The notes beneath the pieces were generated by a model. That model was not told where the DNA came from. It was given only the letters and a program-made list of their open reading frames with translations, and ran no database searches. A stretch of 64,000 nucleotides of DNA from Epidermidibacterium keratini (GTDB taxonomy: Bacteria; Actinomycetota; Actinomycetes; Mycobacteriales; Antricoccaceae), in contig NZ_CP047156.1 in assembly GCF_009834025.1 (NCBI RefSeq), positions 3,618,067 through 3,682,066 on the forward strand, read 5' to 3'. The translations under genes and the position numbers were made by a program. Below are positions 55,755 through 64,000 of the stretch, piece by piece (the stretch's first letter is position 1; each line of letters opens with the position of its first letter).

Positions 55755-56594
55755 ATGGCCAACCCGTTCGTGAAGTTTTGGAAGTACCTCATGGCCGCCT
55801 TCGGCGCGAAGGTCGACGAGATGGCCGATCCGAAGGTGCAGATCCAGCAGGCGATCGAGGACGCGCAGCGCCAGCACCAGGCCCTCACCCAGCAGGCCGC
55901 GTCGGTGATCGGCAACCAGCGCCAGCTCGAGATGAAGCTGAACCGCCAGATGGGCGAGGTCGAGAAGCTGCAGGCGCAGGCGCGCCAGGCGCTGACGCTC
56001 GCTGATCAGAAGCGCGCCGAGGGTGACGAGGCAGAAGCGCAGAAGTTCGAGCAGACCGCGCAGACCCTCGCAACGCAGCTGGTTGCCGCCGAGCAGCAGA
56101 TGGAAGACCTCAAGCAGATGCACGACCAGTCGCTGGTCGCTGCGCAGAAGGCCAAGACCGCTGTCGACGACAACGCGCACCGCCTGAAGACCAAGCTCGC
56201 CGAGCGCACCAAGCTGCTGAGCCAGCTGGAGCAGGCGAAGATGCAGGAGCAGGTCTCGGCGTCGCTGAACCGGATGAACGAGCTTTCGGCCCCGGGCAAC
56301 GTGCCGTCGCTCAACGAGGTGCGCGACAAGATCGAGCGCCGCTACGCCAACGCGCTTGGCCAGGCCGAGCTGGCCGAGAACTCGGTCGAGGGGCGCATGC
56401 TGCAGGTCGAGAAGTCGTCGCTGGACATGGCCGGTTCGGCCCGTCTTGACCAGCTACGCCAGTCGATGGGCGGCAACAAGCTCGGCACGGAGACCCCGGC
56501 GCCGGCGCAGACCGACCAGAGTGCCGCTCCGGCTCAGCCGGCCCCGGCGCAGCCGACCCAGCAGCGCCGCACCGACGACCAGCTCGGCAGCTAG
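55755..56594 (+). CDS. pspA: PspA/IM30-family protein
   Basis: 279 residues, nearly all helix. [20 protein letters not shown] is the N-terminal membrane-binding helix; [20 protein letters not shown] starts the long coiled coil (~30-235), as in M. tuberculosis Rv2744c (35-kDa antigen). A Pro/Gln-rich tail follows (~245-279). PspA proteins assemble ESCRT-III-like scaffolds on stressed membranes. AGGAGG lies 11 nt before ATG 55755. The 106-bp gap before it may contain its own promoter. Confidence 0.95.
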   Translation: MANPFVKFWKYLMAAFGAKVDEMADPKVQIQQAIEDAQRQHQALTQQAASVIGNQRQLEMKLNRQMGEVEKLQAQARQALTLADQKRAEGDEAEAQKFEQTAQTLATQLVAAEQQMEDLKQMHDQSLVAAQKAKTAVDDNAHRLKTKLAERTKLLSQLEQAKMQEQVSASLNRMNELSAPGNVPSLNEVRDKIERRYANALGQAELAENSVEGRMLQVEKSSLDMAGSARLDQLRQSMGGNKLGTETPAPAQTDQSAAPAQPAPAQPTQQRRTDDQLGS

Positions 56595-56643
56595 TCGCCT
56601 CGGCTCGCGGCCCTGACGCATTCGTCGATAAGGATCTCGCTCG

Positions 56644-57942
56644 ATGACCGCACCGCGTTCCGGCGGCCCCACCGGGGGCAACGGCCCGGGCGGTGACAAC
56701 CTGTGGCGCGATATCGCCGCGACGGTCATCAGCGAGCTTTCGGATTCGCTGCGTAAGGCGCGCACGCAGATCGAGCAGCAGCGGCCGCCGTACGACGCGA
56801 CCCCGGAGGACGAAAGTCTGCAGGCCGACGGTCAGCCGCAGTGGCGCACCCAGAACCCGGCCCGTCCCGGCAGCAATCTGCAGGGGATGGGTGCCGACCT
56901 CGGACGTGACTTCAAGGACCTCGTCTCCTCGGGGATGCGAGCGACGAGCGAGAAGCTCAGCACGTACCAGACTCAGAAGAACGCGCAGGCTGAGCGCGTC
57001 AACGACCGTGCCGCGCGGGTGCCGATCCGCCGGGCGAAGGTGCGGGCTGGAGCGAGGTACGCCGGCGCGGTCGTGCTCGGGATGGGCGCCCTGACGAGCG
57101 GAAGCGCTGCGGCGTACTACGCGGTCGGCGGGCCGATCGTGGTGCAGAACGACGACGGCGACCCGGTCTCGGACGCGGTGCAAGAGGCGCCGCGTGCCAT
57201 TGCAATCGCCCCCGGCGCGTTGGCGCTTGGGATGGGTGCCGGTGCGATCGGGCTGACCGTGAGCGGCCGACGCTACGCGCGGCGCGCCAGAGAGCTGGAG
57301 AGCGCGCTGGATGCCAGCTCGATCAGCACCGCGCGGTTCACCGGCCCGTCGCCGAGCGCGGCGTCCGCGCCGCTCCCGCCGAAGTCCTCGGCGGCGTACG
57401 AGCCGATGCGCCGGTTGATCGGCCAGCGCCAGGCACTGGCTGAGCTGTTGCCCGAGGTGCGTGAGGTCGCACCCGACCTCGCACCGCTGGCGGCGGAGTC
57501 CGAGCAGGCGCTGTTTGGCGTTGCCGAGCGGATCACCCTTCTCGAGCGCGCCCGCGACGCTGGAGGCGGTGCGGGTGGCGAGGCCGGGATCAGCGCGCCG
57601 ATGCAGCGCCTTGTCGGTCAGCTCGAAGAAGGTGTGCAGTCGCATCAGAAGCTGGTCGACGCGGCGGCGACCGTGCTGGCCGAGCTGAGTACGACGCACG
57701 TGCCCGGGCAGCAGCCCGCGGACCTGGGCGAGGCGGCTGACCGGCTGGACGCGCTGGCCGCCGGACTGCGGCAGGTGCGCTCCGACGTACCCGTCGAGCA
57801 CCCGAGCTTCATCGATGTCGACCACACCGGCCACAGTGCGACCGGTGCGACCGGTGCGACTGGTGCGGCAGCAGGCCCCGCACCGGCGCCGCGCCCGGCC
57901 AAGCCGCGCCGTCGTGACCGTGCGCAGGGCGACACCGCGTAG
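56644..57942 (+). CDS. pspM: PspM-like membrane partner of PspA
   Basis: 432 residues. The N-terminal part is soluble and polar (DNLWRDIAATVISELSDSLR). Two hydrophobic stretches (~140-166 and ~180-202: AGAVVLGMGALTSGSAAAYY and AIAPGALALGMGAGAIGLTV) form a membrane hairpin, followed by a helical C-terminal domain and an Ala/Pro/Arg tail with GAT repeats. Position directly after pspA and the layout match Rv2743c (PspM), which holds PspA at the membrane. Identity is by context and architecture rather than strong sequence motifs. Confidence 0.75.
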   Translation: MTAPRSGGPTGGNGPGGDNLWRDIAATVISELSDSLRKARTQIEQQRPPYDATPEDESLQADGQPQWRTQNPARPGSNLQGMGADLGRDFKDLVSSGMRATSEKLSTYQTQKNAQAERVNDRAARVPIRRAKVRAGARYAGAVVLGMGALTSGSAAAYYAVGGPIVVQNDDGDPVSDAVQEAPRAIAIAPGALALGMGAGAIGLTVSGRRYARRARELESALDASSISTARFTGPSPSAASAPLPPKSSAAYEPMRRLIGQRQALAELLPEVREVAPDLAPLAAESEQALFGVAERITLLERARDAGGGAGGEAGISAPMQRLVGQLEEGVQSHQKLVDAAATVLAELSTTHVPGQQPADLGEAADRLDALAAGLRQVRSDVPVEHPSFIDVDHTGHSATGATGATGAAAGPAPAPRPAKPRRRDRAQGDTA

Positions 57943-57947
57943 CGGGC

Positions 57948-57953
57948 TACCCT
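57948..57953 (+). promoter_or_regulatory. -10 box of glyA (leaderless)
   Basis: TACCCT, 7 nt before ATG 57961, starting 5 nt after the pspM stop; glyA can be expressed independently of the stress cluster. Confidence 0.5.
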
Positions 57954-57960
57954 GGGCGGT

Positions 57961-59418
57961 ATGACCGACCTTGCCTCGCAGCCGGCGCTTGCCCAGACCG
58001 AATCGCAGATCTACCGCAGCATCCTCGACGTCATCTCGACCGTCGAGCCGCGCGTGGCCGACGCCACCGCCGCTGAGCTGCGTGACCAGCGCGCCTCGCT
58101 GAAGCTGATCGCCAGCGAGAACTACGCCTCGCTGCCGGTCCTGATGACCATGGGCACGTGGATGTCCGACAAGTACGCCGAAGGCACCATCGGGCACCGC
58201 TTCTACGCCGCGTGCCAGAACATCGACACCGTCGAGTCGGTCGCTGCCGAGCACGCCAAGGCGCTGTTCGGCGCTCCGCACGCCTATGTGCAGCCGCACT
58301 CGGGCATCGATGCCAACCTCGTGGCGTTCTGGGCGATCCTCGCCACTCGCATCGAGGCGCCGGAGCTCGCCGAGAAGGGCCTCAAGAACGTCAACGAGCT
58401 GACGGGTGAGGACTGGGAGAGCCTACGCGGCAAGCTCGGCAACCAGCGGCTGCTCGGTATGTCGCTGGATGCCGGCGGCCACCTGACGCATGGCTTCCGC
58501 CCGAACATCTCCGGCAAGATGTTCCACCAGCAGAGCTACGGCACCGACCCGCAGACCGGTCTCGTGGACTACGACCAGGTTGCTGCGGCGGCGCGCGAGT
58601 TCAAGCCGTTGATTCTCGTCGCCGGCTACTCGGCGTACCCCCGCCGGATCGACTTCGCCAAGATGCGCGAGATCGCCGATGAGGTCGGCGCGACGCTGCT
58701 GGTTGATATGGCGCACTTCGCTGGGCTCGTCGCGGGCAAGGTCTTCACCGGCAACGAGGACCCGGTGCCCTTCGCACATGTCACGACGACCACGACGCAC
58801 AAGTCGCTGCGCGGGCCGCGCGGTGGGATCGTGCTGTGCCAGCCGGAGTACCAGCCGGCTGTCGACCGTGGCTGCCCCCTTGTGCTCGGCGGACCGATGG
58901 GTCACGTGATGGCCGCCAAGGCCGTCGCGCTCGCCGAGGCCCGCCAGCCGTCGTTCCAGACCTACGCGCAGGCCGTCGCCGACAACGCGCAGGCGTTTGC
59001 CGAGGGGCTGATGCGCCGCGGTGGCCGGCTCGTCACCGGCGGCACCGACAACCACCTCGTGCTGCTGGATGTCTCGTCGTTCGGGCTCACCGGACGTCAG
59101 GCTGAGTCGGCGCTGCTGGATGCCGGCATCGTCACCAACCGAAACGCGATCCCGGCCGATCCCAACGGCGCGTGGTACACCTCGGGCATCCGCTTCGGCA
59201 CGCCGGCGCTGACGACGCGCGGCTTCGGCACCGACGACTTCGACCGCGTCGCCGAGCTGGTGGTCGACGTACTGTCTGGCACCTCGGTCGGTACGACGAA
59301 GGATGGCAAGCCATCGAAGGCGTCGTACGTCACCGAGGACGGGCTGGCGGCACGCACCGCGGCCGGCGCCGCCGAGCTGCTCGACAAGCACCCGCTCTAC
59401 CCCGGCCTCGAGCTCTAA
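57961..59418 (+). CDS. glyA: Serine hydroxymethyltransferase (long form)
   Basis: 485 residues, about 55 longer than typical [44 protein letters not shown] and the PLP lysine K281 in [15 protein letters not shown] are present. The extra length includes an insertion around [20 protein letters not shown] before [12 protein letters not shown]. It interconverts serine and glycine and loads tetrahydrofolate with a one-carbon unit, feeding thyA/thyX and purines. Long SHMTs of this type occur in some actinobacteria and other groups. Convergent with lhr. Confidence 0.94.
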   Translation: MTDLASQPALAQTESQIYRSILDVISTVEPRVADATAAELRDQRASLKLIASENYASLPVLMTMGTWMSDKYAEGTIGHRFYAACQNIDTVESVAAEHAKALFGAPHAYVQPHSGIDANLVAFWAILATRIEAPELAEKGLKNVNELTGEDWESLRGKLGNQRLLGMSLDAGGHLTHGFRPNISGKMFHQQSYGTDPQTGLVDYDQVAAAAREFKPLILVAGYSAYPRRIDFAKMREIADEVGATLLVDMAHFAGLVAGKVFTGNEDPVPFAHVTTTTTHKSLRGPRGGIVLCQPEYQPAVDRGCPLVLGGPMGHVMAAKAVALAEARQPSFQTYAQAVADNAQAFAEGLMRRGGRLVTGGTDNHLVLLDVSSFGLTGRQAESALLDAGIVTNRNAIPADPNGAWYTSGIRFGTPALTTRGFGTDDFDRVAELVVDVLSGTSVGTTKDGKPSKASYVTEDGLAARTAAGAAELLDKHPLYPGLEL

Positions 59419-59431
59419 AGCCGAATCGCGT

Positions 59432-59480
59432 GGACGGTGTGGACTTTCAGTCATCCAGCGGCTGAAAGTCCACACCATCC
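59432..59480. terminator. 15-bp hairpin between glyA and lhr
   Basis: GGTGTGGACTTTCAG (59436-59450) and CTGAAAGTCCACACC (59462-59476) are exact complements with an 11-nt loop; GGA/TCC extends the stem past one mismatch. It serves two convergent genes. Confidence 0.8.
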
Positions 59481-59483
59481 CTG

Positions 59484-62400
59484 TCAGCTGCTGCGGAGAC
59501 GGAGGCCGCGGGGGGTGAGCCGGAAACCTGCCTCGCTCAGCGCATCGGCGAGTGGTCCGCGAAGGTCGACGTCACCGCCGTCCGCCCGCTGCACGTGCAC
59601 CGTGCCGAGCGCTCCGCGTTCGATCGCCGCCGCTAACGCTCCGGCTCCTTCGCGCAGCGCATCGGCGTCGTCGGTAAAGCGCAGCACCGTGCGCCCGCCA
59701 CGTTCCAGATAGATCACCGGCTCGCCGTCGACCAGCGCCACGACCGAACCTGCCTTGCGCGACGGGCGATGTGTCGCTTCCGCGCCGTCCGCGCCGATCC
59801 CGGACGGCCACGCCAACGCCGCGCCGTACGGCTGGGCCGGGTCGGCCGCGGCCAACACGATCGCCGCGGTCTCACCCGGAGCTCGCAGTCGGTCGATTGC
59901 TCCCGTCGTCGCAAACTGCGCCGCGCCCAGCCCTTCGATGAAGTAGCCGCGTCGTAGGCGTCCGGAGTCCTCGTATGCCGCCAGCACCGGGTAGATCCCG
60001 GCAAACCCACCGGCGACCTCTTCTGCCTGCACCGACCCTCGGGTGAGTACGCCGTACCGCTCCACCAGCAGCTCGGCGTGCAGCGCCTTGCGCTCGGTTT
60101 CCGGCAACGGCTCGTAGGGCACCAACGACCACCGACCGCCCACCGACGGCGCGACTGGGGTAGCCACCCGCACGCTTCGCCGGCCACGTCGCACCGAGGC
60201 GCGAGCCCGGCGGTTGCCGCCGAGTCGGGCGCGCAGCGGCGCCAGCGTGTCGCCGGTGACATGTCCGCCCCACACCAGCCGCCAGAGGGCATCGGTCACA
60301 TCGGCCTCGGCGACCTCGCCCGGGCTCGACTCGCGAACCGCCGCGAGCAGGTCACGGAAGAACACCGCGTGCCCCGGCGCAAACGCGTCGTAGACGCGCC
60401 GGTCGAGCTCACTGGTCGGCAGCGCTGGGGCGTCGAGCGCGGGAAGTGCGTCGGCGGTGACGAGGCGTACGACGCCGTCGTTGCTGCCCACCTCACCGGC
60501 ACCGAACCACACGACCTCACCGGCCGCCGTCAGCTCGTCGAGTAGTGCGGGGGAGTACTGGGTGACCCGAGCGGGAAGCACCAGACTCTCCAACGAGCTC
60601 GCGGCCAGCGGGGCGCCGGAGAGCTGCTCGATGACCTGGTAGAGCCCGTCGGCACCGCGTACCGACCGGTCGCCAATGCGCTGCCACGCCGGCAAAAACC
60701 GCGCGTAGTCACGGGTGTCGACCGGTTCGACCTCGGCCCGCGAACGGGCGAGCGACCGCCGCCGCATGCGTCGCAGCACCTCGGCATCGCACCACTGGTG
60801 CGCCGACTGCCCAGCCTCGAACAACCCCGCGGTGAGCTCGCCACCCGCGGTCAGTGCGTCGATGCCGGCACGCGCAACCGACTCGCCCAGCCCGAAGCGC
60901 GCCGCCACCTCGCCGGCGGTAAAAGGACCGTGGGTGCGCGCATATCGCGCCAGCACGCGACTCAGCGCATCGGGCACGGGTTCGGTGAAGGTCTGCGGAA
61001 TGCCTGGAGGCAAGGCGATCCCGAGCGCATCGCGCAACAACCCGGCGTCCTCGACGGCCGCCCAGCGCACTTCGCCGGCGACGCCCACCTCAATGGCGCG
61101 CCGCTCGGCCACCAGCGCAGCGGCCATCTCAACCGATCCGCCACGGGAGGTGATGTCATCAGCGCTCAGCTCGCCCAGCACACGCAGCGCGTCGGCGAGT
61201 CGCTCGGTGTCGACCAGCTCTCGCTCCGGCGTACGCCACGACACCGCGGCGGTCACCTCGGCGATGACGTCAGCATCGAGCAGCTCGTGCAGCTCCACCT
61301 GCCCGAGCAGCTCGCGCAGCACGGCGGTGTCCAGCGACAACACGCTCGCCCGGCGTTCGGCCAGCGGCATGTCGTCGGCGTAGATGAACGCACCGACGTA
61401 CCCAAACAGCAGCGACTGCGCAAAGGGTGACGGCCCGGACGTCTCGACCTCGTGTACGCCGATCGACCGGTCGCGGACACCACTGAGCACCTCGACGAGT
61501 CCCGGTACGTCGTACACGTCGCGGAAGCACTCGCGCAACGTCTCCAGCACGATAGGGAAGTCGTCGTACTCGGCCGCCACGGTCAGCAGCTGTGACGCGC
61601 GCTGGCGCTGCTGCCACAGCGGCGCGCGCTTGCCGGGGTTGCGGCGCGGCAGCAGTAGCGCGCGAGCCGCGCACTCCCGGAAGCGACCGGCAAACAGCGC
61701 CGAGCCGCTGAGCTGCTCGGTCACCAGCCGCGCGACATCGTCGGGGTCGACGAGTACGCCGTCGCGCCCCGGCGGTGTGCCAGTCATGTCAGGGACGCGC
61801 AGCACGATGCCGTCGTCGGTGTGCATCGCCTGCGCGTCGGCGCCGTACTCGGCGTGCAGCCGCTCGCCGATCATGAGTGCCCACGGTGCATTGACGCGGT
61901 CGCCGAAGGGGGAGTGCACGACCACGCGCCAGTCGCCGAGCTCATCGCGGAACCGCTCGATGACGATCTGCCGGTCGCTCGGGACGACACCGGTCGCCTC
62001 GCGCTGTGCGGCGACGTAGGTCTGCAGGTTGCTGCGCGCGTAGTCGTCGAGATTGTCAAGCGCCGCAGGGGATTCTCCGGCATCCAGAGCTCGCAGGAAC
62101 TCACCAATCGCCCGGCCGAGCGGGAGCGGGCGGCCCTGCTGCTCGCCCTTCCAGAAGGGCATCCGCCCGGGTACGCCGGGCGCCGGAACGACGAGCACGC
62201 GGTCGTGGGTGATCTCCACGATCCGCCACGTGGTGGTGCCGAGCAGGAACACGTCACCGACGCGCGACTCGTAGACCATCTCCTCGTCGAGCTCGCCGAC
62301 CCGCCGCCCGCCACGCTCGCCATCTGCGCCGGCGAGGTAGACACCGAAGAGTCCGCGGTCGGGGATCGTCCCGCCGCTGATGATCGCGGCGCGTGCCGCT

Positions 62401-63938
62401 CCCGGGCGGGCGCGCAGTTGCCCCGTCGTACGGTCCCAGACGATGCGCGGTCGCAGCGACGCGAAGTGCTCGCTGGGATAGCGGCCGGCGAGCATGTCGA
62501 GTACGCCGTGGAACGCCGACTCCGGAAGCGTGGCGTACGGCGCGGCCCGGCGCACGAGCGCGAACAACTCCTCGACGTCGTACTCGCGCTGGCTCAGCAT
62601 CGAGACGAGCTGCTGAGCGAGTACGTCGAGCGGGTTCTGCGGCACCTGCAGCGGTTCCAGATCGCCGTCGTACATGCGGTCGACGACGACGGCGGTTGCG
62701 ACAAGATCGCCGCGATGCTTGGGAAAGAAGACGCCGTGGCTAGCCGCGCCGACCTGGTGACCGGCACGCCCGACGCGCTGCAGACCGGAGGCAACCGACG
62801 GCGGTGACTCGACCTGCACGACCAGATCGACCGCGCCCATGTCGATGCCAAGCTCCAGGCTGCTCGTCGCGACAACGGCAGGCAGCTGCCCGAGCTTGAG
62901 GGCCTCCTCGACGATCCGCCGCTGCTCGTGCGAGACCGACCCGTGGTGCGATCGCGCGATGACGAGGTCATCGTCGACCGGGTTGGCGACGCCACTCTGC
63001 GCGACGATCTGCGACGGGGCCTCGGAGGGATCACCGACCGCATCGGCCGCGAGCTCGTTGAGCCGCGAGGTGAGGCGCTCAGCCGAGCGGCGCGAGTTGG
63101 AGAAGACGATCGTCGAGCGATGCTCGCGCACCAGGTCATAGATGCGGTCTTCGACAGCCGGCCAGATCGAGCGCCGCAGCGTGCCGTCGGCCGCGGACTG
63201 GTCGGAGAGGTCGCTCATGTCCTCGACGGGTACGACGACCTCCAGCTCCCACGACTTCTCGGCCGGCGGGTCGATAACCCGCACCGGGCGCGAGCCGCCG
63301 AGAAAACGGGCAACCTCGTCGATCGGCCGCACGGTCGCCGACAACCCGATTCGCTGGGCCGGCGCCTCAAGCAGGCTGTCGAGATGCTCCAAGCTCAGCA
63401 TCAGGTGCGCGCCGCGCTTCGTGCCGGCGATCGCATGGATCTCGTCGATGATCACCGTGTCGATGCCGCGAAGCGCTTCGCGGGCCTGGCTGGTCAAAAG
63501 CAAGAACAGCGACTCCGGAGTGGTGATCAGGATGTCGCCGGGTGTGCGGGCGAAGGCGCGGCGCTCGGCGGCGGTGGTGTCCGCCGTACGCGTGCTGACC
63601 CGGATGTCGGCCACCTCGGTGCCGAGCCGCGTGGCGGCATTCGCGATACCGACCAGCGGGGCGCGCAGGTTGCGCTCGACATCGCTGGCAAGCGCCTTGA
63701 GCGGGCTGATGTAGAGCACCCGGCACCGGCGCAGCGGCTCGGCCGGTTCGTCGGCGACGCTCAGTCGGTCGATCGCCGACAGGAACGCGGCCAGCGTCTT
63801 GCCCGAGCCGGTGGGCGCAACGACGAGGGCGTGGTCACCGGAGCCAATCGCCTCCCACGCGCCGGCCTGTGCAGGGGTCGGCTCGCGGAACGTGGTGGTA
63901 AACCACGCCCGGGTCGCGGGTGCGAAGTCGGTAAACAC
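59484..63938 (-). CDS. lhr: ATP-dependent helicase Lhr
   Basis: 1484 residues, normal for actinobacterial Lhr. Superfamily 2 motifs: Q-motif EPTPAQAGAWEAI, Walker A APTGSGKT (41-48), DEIH in VIIDEIHAIAG, LSATVRP, TSSLELGIDMGAVDLVVQ and QRVGRAGHQVG. The winged-helix and Lhr-core regions follow (~430-870), then a large C-terminal Lhr-CTD. Lhr is a 3'-5' ssDNA translocase and RNA:DNA helicase linked to DNA damage in mycobacteria. GTG 63938 starts MFTDFAPATRAWF. Nothing was recognised in the 62 bp to the right edge. Confidence 0.97.
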   Translation of the reverse strand: MFTDFAPATRAWFTTTFREPTPAQAGAWEAIGSGDHALVVAPTGSGKTLAAFLSAIDRLSVADEPAEPLRRCRVLYISPLKALASDVERNLRAPLVGIANAATRLGTEVADIRVSTRTADTTAAERRAFARTPGDILITTPESLFLLLTSQAREALRGIDTVIIDEIHAIAGTKRGAHLMLSLEHLDSLLEAPAQRIGLSATVRPIDEVARFLGGSRPVRVIDPPAEKSWELEVVVPVEDMSDLSDQSAADGTLRRSIWPAVEDRIYDLVREHRSTIVFSNSRRSAERLTSRLNELAADAVGDPSEAPSQIVAQSGVANPVDDDLVIARSHHGSVSHEQRRIVEEALKLGQLPAVVATSSLELGIDMGAVDLVVQVESPPSVASGLQRVGRAGHQVGAASHGVFFPKHRGDLVATAVVVDRMYDGDLEPLQVPQNPLDVLAQQLVSMLSQREYDVEELFALVRRAAPYATLPESAFHGVLDMLAGRYPSEHFASLRPRIVWDRTTGQLRARPGAARAAIISGGTIPDRGLFGVYLAGADGERGGRRVGELDEEMVYESRVGDVFLLGTTTWRIVEITHDRVLVVPAPGVPGRMPFWKGEQQGRPLPLGRAIGEFLRALDAGESPAALDNLDDYARSNLQTYVAAQREATGVVPSDRQIVIERFRDELGDWRVVVHSPFGDRVNAPWALMIGERLHAEYGADAQAMHTDDGIVLRVPDMTGTPPGRDGVLVDPDDVARLVTEQLSGSALFAGRFRECAARALLLPRRNPGKRAPLWQQRQRASQLLTVAAEYDDFPIVLETLRECFRDVYDVPGLVEVLSGVRDRSIGVHEVETSGPSPFAQSLLFGYVGAFIYADDMPLAERRASVLSLDTAVLRELLGQVELHELLDADVIAEVTAAVSWRTPERELVDTERLADALRVLGELSADDITSRGGSVEMAAALVAERRAIEVGVAGEVRWAAVEDAGLLRDALGIALPPGIPQTFTEPVPDALSRVLARYARTHGPFTAGEVAARFGLGESVARAGIDALTAGGELTAGLFEAGQSAHQWCDAEVLRRMRRRSLARSRAEVEPVDTRDYARFLPAWQRIGDRSVRGADGLYQVIEQLSGAPLAASSLESLVLPARVTQYSPALLDELTAAGEVVWFGAGEVGSNDGVVRLVTADALPALDAPALPTSELDRRVYDAFAPGHAVFFRDLLAAVRESSPGEVAEADVTDALWRLVWGGHVTGDTLAPLRARLGGNRRARASVRRGRRSVRVATPVAPSVGGRWSLVPYEPLPETERKALHAELLVERYGVLTRGSVQAEEVAGGFAGIYPVLAAYEDSGRLRRGYFIEGLGAAQFATTGAIDRLRAPGETAAIVLAAADPAQPYGAALAWPSGIGADGAEATHRPSRKAGSVVALVDGEPVIYLERGGRTVLRFTDDADALREGAGALAAAIERGALGTVHVQRADGGDVDLRGPLADALSEAGFRLTPRGLRLRSS

Positions 63939-64000
63939 AGCACCATCATGCCCAGCGGCCCGGACATCGCGGCGGCGGTCCCGCCTTAGCGGACGACGTC

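Noticed and set aside
56311-58299. 662-codon minus-strand reading frame across pspA-pspM-glyA
   Set aside because: Overlaps three supported genes antisense; Arg/Gly/Ala-rich shadow composition.
63949-63990. 13-codon plus-strand frame at the right edge
   Set aside because: No ribosome site or similarity; likely just the lhr upstream region.

Overview
The window is a stretch of chromosome from a high-GC actinobacterium. Codons are strongly G/C-ending, many starts are GTG or TTG, and the backbone follows Mycobacterium tuberculosis/Streptomyces order: rimP-nusA-ylxR-infB-rbfA, dinF-type MATE, truB-ribF-rpsO-pnp-pepR(M16)-dapB, thyX-dapA-rnj, ftsK-rimO-pgsA-cinA-clgR-pspA-pspM. The genus cannot be fixed from the sequence. 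Chaplin-like surface repeats, an acVLRF1 protein and a ClgR/PspA/PspM block also fit Actinobacteria. No rRNA, tRNA, CRISPR array, prophage or insertion sequence was seen, and no gap without a gene exceeds 300 bp.

Layout. 1-2695: an AceE-like ThDP enzyme (cut by the left edge) and a HIT protein, divergent from a GntR/FCD regulator. 2709-5813: minus-strand group (DUF2254 membrane protein, acVLRF1 ribosome-rescue-like protein, ferritin-like protein, lipoprotein). 5914-12439: transcription/translation operon ending in a TRM11-like methyltransferase. 12659-16834: a VOC dioxygenase-like protein, a Ser/Thr kinase with a polytopic membrane tail, a MATE exporter and a DUF4870 membrane protein. 17018-19078: minus-strand pnuC-thyA-folA. 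19209-22204: truB, ilvE, ribF. 22282-25205: two exported surface proteins, the second with six chaplin-like repeats, a collagen-like segment and an LPYTG sorting signal. 25400-31792: an unknown protein, rpsO, pnp, M16 protease, dapB. 31797-36014: SDR, acyltransferase, acetyltransferase, VapBC, AlkZ-like glycosylase. 36004-39262: catechol ortho-cleavage operon catR-catB-catA-catC. 39354-45104: SOS-boxed DUF222/HNH protein, thyX, TIGR03085 protein, dapA, RNase J. 45185-48904: DUF5996 protein, carnitine-acyltransferase-like enzyme, methyltransferase. 49075-59418: ftsK, rimO, pgsA, cinA, clgR and a phage-shock-like membrane-stress group, then glyA. 59484-63938: Lhr helicase.

How parts connect. 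Ribosome maturation and RNA decay genes form the backbone (RimP, IF-2, RbfA, TruB, RimO, S15, PNPase, RNase J). One-carbon and thymidylate supply is represented by glyA, folA, thyA and thyX, and lysine/cell-wall precursor supply by dapA and dapB. The cat operon takes catechol to 3-oxoadipate enol-lactone.

Regulatory reading. Eleven genes have a TANNNT hexamer 6-8 nt before the start codon and no Shine-Dalgarno, which suggests leaderless transcripts. Long-arm hairpins without U-tracts close most transcription units. A perfect actinobacterial LexA box sits on the HNH gene promoter. A 15-bp motif is shared between the GntR/HIT divergent promoter and the distant VOC gene promoter. All product calls come from reading motifs and context; no database search was run.
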